Below, one piece after another: positions 1 through 7,042 of a DNA stretch of 29,683 nucleotides. The DNA comes from JAAYHV01 sp035268985. Lineage in GTDB: Bacteria > Bacillota > Clostridia > Peptostreptococcales > Anaerovoracaceae. The notes beneath the pieces are model-generated. The model was given only the letters and a program-made list of their open reading frames with translations. It had not been told where the DNA came from and did not search any database. The stretch spans positions 1-29,683 of the forward strand of contig DATFJV010000102.1 of the NCBI GenBank assembly GCA_035268985.1. The letters are read 5' to 3'. The number at the start of each line of letters is the position of its first letter. Position 1 is the first letter of the stretch. The position numbers and the translations under genes are program-made.

Positions 1-75
1 AATTGAACCGCCGTGTACGGAACCGTACGCACGGTGTTGTGAGATGTCGGGAAAATATTTTATTTTCTTAATAAT
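1..75 (+). mobile_element. Group II intron 3' end (domains V and VI), partial
   Basis: Bases 11-34 fold as an intron domain V: CCGTG (11-15) pairs with CACGG (30-34), a two-base CG bulge follows at 28-29, and TACGG (16-20) pairs with CCGTA (23-27). The flanking words GAACCGCCGTG and GGTGTTGTGAGA resemble the domain V region of bacterial class C introns as I remember it. A second hairpin, GGGAAAAT (49-56) with ATTTTCTT (62-69), would be domain VI, so the intron should end near 70-76. The reverse transcriptase and 5' end lie outside the window. Class C introns usually insert just past transcription terminators. The exact 3' boundary is an estimate. Confidence 0.65.
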
Positions 76-1601
76 ATATCTCTGTTACGCCTTAGATGTC
101 TAGTAGTTTTATTAATATCATTTATATAGAACCAAACGGTCATGGCGTTATCTTCTTTATAGAGCAATATTTTAGTCATAGTATTATTTAAATTTTCAGT
201 TAACAACCTGACATTTTGATTAAATTTACTAGAAGAATCAGAAAGGCTGTCAAGAAGCAAACTGCTTGCCATAGATTTAATATTATCTAGTCCACCTTGT
301 ATGTCAAATGAATTTGAATATTCCGAGGAAACGTTTGCATTTGTTTCCAATAAATCATGGGAACAATTTTTATCGTAATTTACTTCATCTAAATCGAAAT
401 GATAATCCATTCCAAAATTTTCAGAAACATCTTTTGATAATTCTATTTTAATTTCGTTAAACCTTGTGTCATAGTGTTTTGTAACTTTATTCATATAGGT
501 AGATATATCATCTATAGCATCTTCTAATATATCATTAAGAGTGTTTTCGAACCTATTTGCCTTATTTTTTTCTTTTGCTTTTTCCAAAAGGTCTTTTTGT
601 TTATCTATGCTTTCTGATAACTTTAACAGAAAATTATCTGTATCCTTTTTAGTTTCAATTGTTATTTCTTTTGATTCTTCATTTGCTTTTTCCAAAGATT
701 CCTTCATAAGTTTTAGACGATTTTCCAATCTACCAGATGGCATTGTTAATGCATTCCAATAAAGATCAAGCTGAGTTAGAGCGCTTTTGATGGTATAGAT
801 TAGTTTCATTTTTACAGATTCGTCTAAAATACTAGAAACTTCGCTTTTCAAATCTAATACGATTTTATCTTTAAGCTCATCTAAGCCTATATTTTCTTTC
901 GCGCTCATAGGATAGAGTTTTACGTTATCAATATTCATAAGTTTTTTGATATTGCTTTCACAATAGGAGAGGTATGAATTTAGTTCGAATTCTGAGATGC
1001 CATCGATTTTATTTACCGCAAAATAGAATTTGCCAGCGTATTCCTTGGCATTTTTTAGAAATTCGACTTCAATTTCATTTATAGGGCTGTCTACAGATAG
1101 CATAAAAATCACTGCATCGCTTTCTTTAACAAATGAATAAGCTGCTGCAGAGTTATGTGTGTGCATAGAACCGACTCCAGGTGTATCAACAAAAGACAGA
1201 CCTTCTTTTAAAAAAGGGGAAGGGGTTTTAATGGTAACATGGGAAACTCCAAAACAATTATTTGGATTCTTTTCTTCACTTATATACTCTGACAATTCTT
1301 CGAATTTAATTGATTTATTAACGCCGTTTAAAAAATGTACAGTTACGTTTTTTTCGCCATATTTTATAATGGTTACCGCAGAGGTTATTGGTATTAGACC
1401 AACCGGTAAAAGTTCTTCGCATAGTACGGTGTTAACCAATGTGCTTTTGCCCCTTTTAAATTGACCAATTACAGATACAGTTATAGTTTGATCTTCTAAT
1501 TTATCTACCAATTCAGTGGCTTTCGTATATTCAGCAGCAGTTATTTCTGTTGAATATAAAAGGTCTTTAGTTTCTTTAGCTAATTCATAAATTGTACTCA
1601 T
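60..1601 (-). CDS. Dynamin-like GTPase, probably 3'-truncated
   Basis: The protein has 513 residues. The N-terminal GTPase domain shows a P-loop GQFKRGKST at about 46-54, DTPG at 139-142 and NKID at 197-200. A long helical, charged region follows (about 265-513), as in bacterial dynamin-like proteins that remodel membranes or act in stress and division. No clear transmembrane segment is visible. The start is supported by AAGGAG a few bases upstream. The stop codon at 60-62 lies inside the presumed domain VI hairpin of the intron, so the last few residues appear to be intron-encoded and the native C-terminus may be lost. Bacterial dynamins are usually somewhat longer. It stands alone, in the opposite direction to the lysine regulator. 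Its cellular role cannot be told from sequence. Confidence 0.85.
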   Translation of the reverse strand: MSTIYELAKETKDLLYSTEITAAEYTKATELVDKLEDQTITVSVIGQFKRGKSTLVNTVLCEELLPVGLIPITSAVTIIKYGEKNVTVHFLNGVNKSIKFEELSEYISEEKNPNNCFGVSHVTIKTPSPFLKEGLSFVDTPGVGSMHTHNSAAAYSFVKESDAVIFMLSVDSPINEIEVEFLKNAKEYAGKFYFAVNKIDGISEFELNSYLSYCESNIKKLMNIDNVKLYPMSAKENIGLDELKDKIVLDLKSEVSSILDESVKMKLIYTIKSALTQLDLYWNALTMPSGRLENRLKLMKESLEKANEESKEITIETKKDTDNFLLKLSESIDKQKDLLEKAKEKNKANRFENTLNDILEDAIDDISTYMNKVTKHYDTRFNEIKIELSKDVSENFGMDYHFDLDEVNYDKNCSHDLLETNANVSSEYSNSFDIQGGLDNIKSMASSLLLDSLSDSSSKFNQNVRLLTENLNNTMTKILLYKEDNAMTVWFYINDINKTTRHLRRNRDILLRK

Positions 1602-1628
1602 AATAATCTCCTTTTTAAGACGTCAGTT

Positions 1629-1657
1629 ATTATATCATAGCCTATATTTAAAGTAAA
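1629..1657 (-). promoter_or_regulatory. Sigma-A promoter of the dynamin-like gene
   Basis: On the minus strand TTTACT (1652-1657) is separated by 17 bp from a perfect TATAAT (1629-1634), about 28 bp before the start codon. The -35 match is moderate. Confidence 0.55.
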
Positions 1658-1660
1658 ATG

Positions 1661-1697
1661 AATAAAAAAAGAGCCCCCGCAGAGAAAAAACGGAGGC
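1661..1697 (-). terminator. Rho-independent terminator of kal
   Basis: On the minus strand GCCTCCG pairs with CGGGGGC (1691-1697 and 1673-1679, one G-T pair) and is followed by TCTTTTTTTATT. It lies just after the kal stop codon. Confidence 0.85.
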
Positions 1698-1721
1698 ATA
1701 TTGAGAAACTAGTATGATTAG

Positions 1722-2114
1722 TTATTTTCTTTTCATTTCCTTTGGAGTAACGCAAGTTCCAGATGCTTTTGCGACTATAATAGGTTCTTCCAAAAAATCT
1801 GCGGCAGAATCATTAATGTCAGGTCTAGTAGCTATTACTTTTCTTGCTTCAAAGCTCATTTTTCTTGAAGTATTTCCGACTTTAGTTATTTCGCCATAAA
1901 CTTCAATGTAATCGCCTGCATAAATAGGTGCTAAAAACTCTGCGTTGTCATAAGCGCAGAATAAACCTTCATCGCCATCTATTTTAATCAGTAATTCAGT
2001 AGCAACATCTCCAAAAAGATGTACCATATGCGCTCCGTCGACTAGATTTCCACCATAATGGGCATCTTTAGCAGACATTCTTAATCTTATAGTTGATGTA
2101 ATTTTTTCTTCCAT
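1722..2114 (-). CDS. kal: 3-aminobutyryl-CoA ammonia lyase
   Basis: This 130-residue hotdog-fold protein matches the Kal family in length and in recognisable stretches such as the N-terminal SAKDAHYGGNLVDGA and the GDVATELLIKIDGDEG region. Kal removes ammonia from L-3-aminobutyryl-CoA to give crotonyl-CoA, the step that links lysine breakdown to butyrate formation. It acts in the cytoplasm. The start is supported by GGAG 8 bases upstream. It is transcribed away from the other lysine genes, alone, between a strong sigma-A promoter and a terminator, but it shares the upstream regulatory motif found in front of kdd. Kce, which makes its substrate, is not encoded in this window. The family call rests on recognition plus context. 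Confidence 0.9.
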   Translation of the reverse strand: MEEKITSTIRLRMSAKDAHYGGNLVDGAHMVHLFGDVATELLIKIDGDEGLFCAYDNAEFLAPIYAGDYIEVYGEITKVGNTSRKMSFEARKVIATRPDINDSAADFLEEPIIVAKASGTCVTPKEMKRK

Positions 2115-2158
2115 CTCTATTTCTCCTTTTTCAATTAGCTGTTTCGTTATCTAAATGC

Positions 2159-2187
2159 ATTATAATACCAAAAATCAACCGTGTAAA
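2159..2187 (-). promoter_or_regulatory. Sigma-A promoter of kal
   Basis: On the minus strand TTTACA (2182-2187) and TATAAT (2159-2164) are separated by 17 bp. The expected start of transcription is near 2152, giving a short leader. Its -35 box is 6 bp from the -35 box of the divergent regulator promoter. Confidence 0.8.
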
Positions 2188-2193
2188 TAAAAT

Positions 2194-2222
2194 TTGCTAA
2201 ATAATAAAAAATGGTTTATAAT
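2194..2222 (+). promoter_or_regulatory. Sigma-A promoter of the Kdd-like regulator
   Basis: TTGCTA (2194-2199), a 17-bp spacer and TATAAT (2217-2222) give an expected start near 2229. The palindrome at 2238-2255 then falls in the first 30 bases of the transcript, where a bound protein could block or slow the gene's own transcription. That last point is inference. Confidence 0.7.
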
Positions 2223-2237
2223 GACGTCATATAGCAA

Positions 2238-2274
2238 TGAACCGAAAAAGGTTCAGCGAGGAATAGTGAGTCTA
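2238..2274 (+). promoter_or_regulatory. Composite operator upstream of kal (copy 1)
   Basis: TGAACCGAAAAAGGTTCA (2238-2255) is a palindrome with 6-bp arms and a 6-bp spacer. Ten bases further is GTGAGTCTA (2266-2274). The same pair of elements recurs upstream of kdd. The palindrome begins 50 bp upstream of the kal -35 box, with its centre near -94.5 from the predicted kal start. The likely ligand is the adjacent TyrR-like regulator, since the 6-6-6 geometry equals that of TyrR boxes (TGTAAA-N6-TTTACA). Confidence 0.65.
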
Positions 2275-2294
2275 AAGTGTAATAGGGAGATGCT

Positions 2295-4355
2295 ATGGGA
2301 AATTACGGTATTAATAGAGTTATAGAACCGCAACATGTTTTACCTACTTCGGCTTGGAGCTTAGACAATAGTAGGGAAATTAAACCTCATGAGATAAGGG
2401 TAAAAATTAAGGTTATACATATTGAAGAGGCTAGTTTTAAGCAAATATGTATGGAGTCTCATGATGATGACAAATTAATAAAACATAAGATAATAGATAC
2501 TATAATCAAAAGAGGAAAACTTCATAATCCAGTCACTGATACTGGAGGGCTACTTTATGGCGAAGTTGATGAAATAGGAGAAGATTACCCTAATAAGAAA
2601 AATTTAAAAAAAGGGGACCCAGTTATTTGTAATGCATCTCTTTCGTCTTACCCTATATATATTTATCATATTGATTCCATTGATAGAGGATACTGTCAGA
2701 TTACAGCAGACGGCCACGCAATACTGTATCCAGGAGTACCGGTAGTTAGAAAGCCAGAAGGTATGCCTGTAAATCTATTGCTTTTTACCTTTAATGAATC
2801 GGGAACCTTATATAAGGTTAGTAATGTTGCCGTAGGCAAAAAAAAATTTCTAGTTGTTGGGAATAACTTGATGACAAATATATTGTTTGGTTTTGCCATT
2901 AGAAGGGTGGCGGCAGAGGATGCAGAAGTAATCTGCCTACTCGATAAAAAAACTGAAATGAAAGTAAATGGTAAAGGTGTTGAAGACTTAATAAGTAGGG
3001 TTTTCACTGAGCTTCATTATGTGAATATATTAAAACCTATGGAATGTATGGAAATGCTAGATACCACATCTTTATTCGATGTTTCAATAAATTGCGCAGA
3101 TATAGCTGGTGCTGAAACAGTAAATGTTCTGGCTACAAAGTTCGGTGGAACTGTAGTTTTTTCCAGTCTTATTAATAATTTGAATATTGCTTTATATATT
3201 ACAGAGGCTATTTCTAGACAACTAGAATTTATTACAGCAAATGGATACTTGGAAGCATATGATGAGTTTGACTTGGATTTGGTTTATGGACTAATGCCGT
3301 ATATGAATGATTTGGAAACGGTCAGAATTTTACCAAATGAAGAGACCTACGATTCATATAACAGAGCTAATATGGACAGAAATAAACTACTGGAAGATTT
3401 CGTATGTAAAAGCACCTCCATGGAGAGGGTTTTGCAAGAAGTAATGACAGTTGCAAAGTATGATTGTAATATATTGGTTACTGGTGATACGGGCGTTGGT
3501 AAAGAAAAAGTATCTACAATAATCCAAAGAAATAGTAGTAGAAAACTACAACCTTTTGTTAAAATTAATTGTGCATCATTTATTCCTTCAAATATTGAAA
3601 CAGAGCTATTTGGTTTTGAGAAATATGATCAAAGAGGCAGAAAAATTGAAACTAAAAAAGGATATTTGGAATTGGCAGATAATGGAATAATACTTTTAGA
3701 TGAAATAGGAGCTCTTCCTTTGGAAATGCAAGCCAAACTGCTAAGGGTTATACAAGATGGTGAATTTTTTAGAATAGGAGGGCATAAACCTGTAAAAGTT
3801 GATATAAGAATCATTTCATCAACCAATAAAGACCTAGAAGAAAACATTGACAAAGGTTTGTTTAGAAGGGATCTTTACTACAGAATTAATGTTGTTAGAA
3901 TAAGAGTTCCCAATTTGGGTCAAAGAAAGGGCGATATTCCTGCGCTTGTCAATCATTTTCTAGATAAATACAATAGCAAGTTTCATGTTAATAAATCCAT
4001 TGATGATGAAGCCATAGAATACCTATGTCAGATGGATTGGCCGGGTAACATCAGGGAGTTAGAGAATGTGTTGCAAAGATTAATAATATCGGCTTATGGT
4101 GATAAAATTTCTATATCTGATGCGCTTATGATAATTAATTCAGAGCCAATGGATAATGAAAACAAAGTATTAGCTATAAGTGAAAAAGATGAATATGGTA
4201 AAAGGGAATTAAGCCTTGAATACATGGTAAATAACTTTGAAAAAAGTGTTATTAAGCAAGCTTGTGAGAAGTATGGCTCTACGAGAAAAACGGCAGCTGC
4301 AATAGGTATTAGTCAAACGCAACTTGTAAGAAAAAAGAAAAAATATGAAATATGA
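2295..4355 (+). CDS. Transcription regulator: Kdd-like sensor, AAA+ domain, Fis/TyrR-type HTH
   Basis: The protein has 686 residues. Residues 1-346 align end to end with 3,5-diaminohexanoate dehydrogenase encoded at 4550 (shared G-K-x-x-N-P-x-T-x-x-G-G near 74-85, INC, ATK, NGY). The dinucleotide motif GGGGKSG of Kdd is replaced by GNNLMTN at 189-195, so NAD binding and catalysis are probably lost. Residues about 366-600 form an AAA+ domain with Walker A GDTGVGKE (397-404), Walker B IILLDE (465-470), sensor I SSTN (508-511), the FRRDLYYR arginine-finger region (523-530) and WPGNIREL (582-589). The L1 loop that normally reads GAFTGA reads YDQRGR (444-449). The C-terminus (655-686) is a Fis-type HTH with the TyrR-like run GSTRKTAAAIGISQ. 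AGGGAG precedes the ATG. It probably senses a lysine-pathway intermediate and controls kal and kdd. Confidence 0.88.
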   Translation: MGNYGINRVIEPQHVLPTSAWSLDNSREIKPHEIRVKIKVIHIEEASFKQICMESHDDDKLIKHKIIDTIIKRGKLHNPVTDTGGLLYGEVDEIGEDYPNKKNLKKGDPVICNASLSSYPIYIYHIDSIDRGYCQITADGHAILYPGVPVVRKPEGMPVNLLLFTFNESGTLYKVSNVAVGKKKFLVVGNNLMTNILFGFAIRRVAAEDAEVICLLDKKTEMKVNGKGVEDLISRVFTELHYVNILKPMECMEMLDTTSLFDVSINCADIAGAETVNVLATKFGGTVVFSSLINNLNIALYITEAISRQLEFITANGYLEAYDEFDLDLVYGLMPYMNDLETVRILPNEETYDSYNRANMDRNKLLEDFVCKSTSMERVLQEVMTVAKYDCNILVTGDTGVGKEKVSTIIQRNSSRKLQPFVKINCASFIPSNIETELFGFEKYDQRGRKIETKKGYLELADNGIILLDEIGALPLEMQAKLLRVIQDGEFFRIGGHKPVKVDIRIISSTNKDLEENIDKGLFRRDLYYRINVVRIRVPNLGQRKGDIPALVNHFLDKYNSKFHVNKSIDDEAIEYLCQMDWPGNIRELENVLQRLIISAYGDKISISDALMIINSEPMDNENKVLAISEKDEYGKRELSLEYMVNNFEKSVIKQACEKYGSTRKTAAAIGISQTQLVRKKKKYEI

Positions 4356-4363
4356 ATTCAAAA

Positions 4364-4402
4364 TAGACTCACGGAAAAAGTGGGTGAACCGAAACATGTT
4401 CA
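4364..4402 (-). promoter_or_regulatory. Composite operator upstream of kdd (copy 2)
   Basis: The plus strand carries TGAACCGAAACATGTTCA at 4385-4402, and TAGACTCAC at 4364-4372 is the reverse complement of the GTGAGTCTA element of copy 1, here 12 bases away rather than 10. A further TGAACC half-site lies at 4407-4412. The palindrome ends 47 bp before the kdd -35 box, centre near -91.5. Relative to the controlled gene the order (promoter, palindrome, GTGAGTCTA) is the same as for kal. Confidence 0.65.
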
Positions 4403-4449
4403 AGAATGAACCCGCGCATCAAAAAAATGTATTTGCATTGTTTGTTGCC

Positions 4450-4478
4450 TAGACATTGTTAAATTTATGTTTTATAAT
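4450..4478 (+). promoter_or_regulatory. Sigma-A promoter of the kdd-kam-ato operon
   Basis: TAGACA (4450-4455), a 17-bp spacer and TATAAT (4473-4478) give a start near 4485 and a leader of about 65 bases. No -24/-12 sigma-54 element with GG-N10-GC is present between the operator and the gene. Confidence 0.75.
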
Positions 4479-4549
4479 TAAATACAGTTAGAGATATGCA
4501 TAGCATACTTTTATACATTTATTAATTTATTTTTAGGAGGAATATTATT

Positions 4550-5581
4550 ATGAAAAAAGGAAATCCTTATGGTACTCACAGAGTAATTTCACCAAAGGGT
4601 GTTTTACCACAACCAGCAGATGTTATTGATAACACTATGGAAATTTATGACAATGAAGTTCTTATTGACGTAAAAACTTTAAATATCGACTCAGCTTCTT
4701 TTACTGAAATTGAAAGAAGATCTGAAGGAGATATCGAAAAAATTAAAGAAACAATGTTTGGTATCGTAGCTAAAGCGGGTAAGCATAAGAATCCATGGAC
4801 CGGTTCTGGCGGAATGCTTATTGGTACAGTTAAAGAAGTGGGACCAGCTTATGTTGGTGACTTAAAACCTGGAGACAAAATTGCTACTTTAGTATCATTA
4901 TCACTTACTCCATTAGTAATCAAAGAAATTTTAGAGGTAAGACCTGACATCGACCAAGTAGATATCAAAGGTCAAGCTATTTTATTCCAAAGCGGAATAT
5001 ATGCTAAGCTTCCAGAAGATATGGCTGAAGGTCTTGCGCTTTCTGCATTAGACGTAGCTGGTGCTCCTGCACAAGCTGCTAAATTAGTAAAACCAGGACA
5101 GACTGTTCTAGTTATCGGTGGAGGCGGAAAATCTGGCCTTATGTGCTTATATGAAGCACAGAAAAGAGCTGGAGTTACTGGTAAAGTTATTTGTATGGCT
5201 CACTCTGATAGATCTTTACAAAGAGCTAAGAGTCTTGAATTTGCTGATGAATATTTTGCAGCAGATGCAACAGATGCGGTTGCAGTATATGACAAAGTTA
5301 TGGAATTAACTGATGGAGAACTTTGCGATATCGTTATTAATTGTGTAAATATTGAGAATACTGAGATGGGTTCAATCTTAGCTACTAAGGATGACGGTCT
5401 TGTATACTTCTTCTCAATGGCAACAAATTTCACAAAAGCTGCACTAGGTGCTGAAGGTGTTGGAAAAGACGTTAACATGATTATAGGTAACGGATATACT
5501 AAAGGACATGCTGAAATCACTCTTCAAGAATTAAGAGAGCATGATGGTCTTAGAAAATTATTTGAAGAAATGTATGCATAA
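4550..5581 (+). CDS. kdd: L-erythro-3,5-diaminohexanoate dehydrogenase
   Basis: Kdd (343 residues) oxidatively deaminates L-erythro-3,5-diaminohexanoate to 3-keto-5-aminohexanoate using NAD. The N-terminal half is a GroES-like catalytic fold. The Rossmann motif VLVIGGGGKSG is at about 186-196, and the substrate-domain stretch GKHKNPWTGSGG is at 77-88. Length and order fit the characterised clostridial and fusobacterial enzymes. A strong AGGAGG precedes the ATG. It is the first gene of the operon and lies 195 bp after the regulator that carries a copy of its own fold. No terminator is visible after the regulator, so some read-through into kdd is possible. In other lysine fermenters kce often sits beside kdd; it does not here. 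Confidence 0.93.
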   Translation: MKKGNPYGTHRVISPKGVLPQPADVIDNTMEIYDNEVLIDVKTLNIDSASFTEIERRSEGDIEKIKETMFGIVAKAGKHKNPWTGSGGMLIGTVKEVGPAYVGDLKPGDKIATLVSLSLTPLVIKEILEVRPDIDQVDIKGQAILFQSGIYAKLPEDMAEGLALSALDVAGAPAQAAKLVKPGQTVLVIGGGGKSGLMCLYEAQKRAGVTGKVICMAHSDRSLQRAKSLEFADEYFAADATDAVAVYDKVMELTDGELCDIVINCVNIENTEMGSILATKDDGLVYFFSMATNFTKAALGAEGVGKDVNMIIGNGYTKGHAEITLQELREHDGLRKLFEEMYA

Positions 5582-5592
5582 TTAAGCAACTT

Positions 5593-5625
5593 AGTAAGCA
5601 TGTATATTGATTATGCGTGCTTACT
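5593..5625 (+). other. Hairpin between kdd and kamA
   Basis: AGTAAGCA (5593-5600) pairs with TGCTTACT (5618-5625) around a 17-base loop and is followed by TTGTTTGCGTTT, an interrupted T-rich run. It could be a weak attenuator or an mRNA-stabilising stem. It is not a convincing full terminator. Confidence 0.4.
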
Positions 5626-5677
5626 TTGTTTGCGTTTATTATTAATTCAAATTATGCCCAATTAAAGGAGAACTATT

Positions 5678-6943
5678 ATGGCTATAAATTGGAAAGAAAT
5701 TCCTAGATGGAAAAATGTCACTGATGAACAGTGGAATGACTGGCATTGGCAGGTAGCTAATAGACTTAGCACAGCTGAGGATATTGCTGAAGTTATCAAC
5801 TTGTCAGACGAAGAGAAAAAAAATATTGAAAAAGTAATCAGCGGATTTAGAGTTGGTATTACACCTTATTATGCATCTTTAATGGATCCAAATGATCCTA
5901 GATGTCCTGTAAGAATGCAAGCGGTACCTACTTTAGCTGAATTACACAGAGGAGAAGCAGATTTATTAGATCCGCTTCATGAAGACGAAGATTCGCCTGC
6001 TCCTGGACTTACTCATAGATATCCAGATAGATGCTTATTCTTAATTACTGACCAATGCTCAATGTACTGCAGACATTGTACAAGAAGAAGACTTGCTGGT
6101 GAAACTGATGGTGAAAGAAGCATGGATGATATTGAAGCTTGCTTAGATTACATTAGAAATACTCCTGTAGTAAGAGATGTATTGCTATCAGGTGGAGATT
6201 GCTTACTTGTTGAAGACGAAAAGCTGGAATACATAATTAGTGAATTAAGAAAGATTCCTCACGTAGAAATCATTAGACTTGGTTCAAGAACTCCTGTAGT
6301 TTGCCCTCAGAGAATTACTGATGATCTTTGTAAGATGCTCGCAAAATATCATCCAATTTGGTTAAATACTCACTTTAATCACAAAGATGAAGTAACCCCT
6401 GAAGCTGCAGAAGCATGCCGTAAATTAGCAGATGCTGGTATACCTCTAGGTAACCAATCTGTATTATTAAGAGGCGTTAATGATTGCCCACATATTATGA
6501 GAGAATTAGTACAAGCGTTAGGTCAAATAAGGGTAAGACCTTACTACATTTATCAATGTGACTTATCTCTTGGTATTGAGCATTTCAGAACTCCAGTATC
6601 AGCAGGTATTAATATCATTGAAGGATTAAGAGGCCATACTTCTGGTTACTTAGTTCCTACATTTGTAGTAGATGCTCCTGGTGGTGGAGGTAAAACACCT
6701 GTAATGCCTCAGTACATAATTTCTCAATCACCTGAAAAGGTAATTCTTAGAAATTATGAAGGCGTTATTACCACTTATACAGAACCACATCTACCTAAGT
6801 TAGAATGCAAATGTGATTTCTGTCAAGGTAAGAAAGAATACAAGTATGAAGGAGTTGCAGGATTAGCTCAAGGTCTAAGAATGTCCATGGAACCTCAACA
6901 TTTGTTACGTCATGAAAGAAACAAGAAAAGACTAGAAAAATAA
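5678..6943 (+). CDS. kamA: L-lysine 2,3-aminomutase
   Basis: KamA (421 residues) converts L-lysine to L-beta-lysine. It is a radical SAM and PLP enzyme. The iron-sulfur cysteines CxxxCxxC are C127, C131 and C134 in CSMYCRHC. The PLP lysine is K339 in the glycine-rich PGGGGKTP stretch. Aspartates D295 and D332, which bind the substrate amine in the characterised Clostridium subterminale enzyme, are present, as are the zinc cysteines C270, C377, C379 and C382. All sit two residues later than in that 416-residue enzyme, so identification is firm. AAAGGAG precedes the ATG. It is the first committed step of the pathway. Confidence 0.97.
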   Translation: MAINWKEIPRWKNVTDEQWNDWHWQVANRLSTAEDIAEVINLSDEEKKNIEKVISGFRVGITPYYASLMDPNDPRCPVRMQAVPTLAELHRGEADLLDPLHEDEDSPAPGLTHRYPDRCLFLITDQCSMYCRHCTRRRLAGETDGERSMDDIEACLDYIRNTPVVRDVLLSGGDCLLVEDEKLEYIISELRKIPHVEIIRLGSRTPVVCPQRITDDLCKMLAKYHPIWLNTHFNHKDEVTPEAAEACRKLADAGIPLGNQSVLLRGVNDCPHIMRELVQALGQIRVRPYYIYQCDLSLGIEHFRTPVSAGINIIEGLRGHTSGYLVPTFVVDAPGGGGKTPVMPQYIISQSPEKVILRNYEGVITTYTEPHLPKLECKCDFCQGKKEYKYEGVAGLAQGLRMSMEPQHLLRHERNKKRLEK

Positions 6944-6952
6944 ACATAAATT

Positions 6953-6982
6953 GTCTATAGGAAGATTTATCTTCCTATAGAC
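6953..6982 (+). other. Perfect 13-bp hairpin after kamA
   Basis: GTCTATAGGAAGA (6953-6965) pairs perfectly with its complement at 6970-6982 around the loop TTTA, starting 9 bases after the kamA stop codon. No U-tract follows, so it is unlikely to terminate transcription. It probably protects the kdd-kamA part of the message from 3' exonucleases and sets a higher level for these enzymes than for the downstream reactivase genes. That role is inference. Confidence 0.6.
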
Positions 6983-7042
6983 TAATATTAACATGTAGTC
7001 TTGCTAGGACTTTAGTTAGCATCAAGAAAGGAAGAAGTGTTT

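Noticed and set aside
2157..2172. Minus-strand TGG...TGCA before kal as a sigma-54 site
   Set aside because: GG and GC are 9 bases apart, not the required 10, and it overlaps a clear TTTACA-N17-TATAAT promoter.
4434..4451. Possible sigma-54 promoter TTGCATTGTTTGTTGCC before kdd
   Set aside because: The -12-like TTGC is present but the -24 GG is missing; the best register keeps only one of the two invariant G bases. A good sigma-A promoter lies just downstream.
5582..5677. Cobalamin or lysine riboswitch in the kam operon
   Set aside because: The leader regions before kdd, kamA, kamB and atoD are too short and lack the conserved words of either class.
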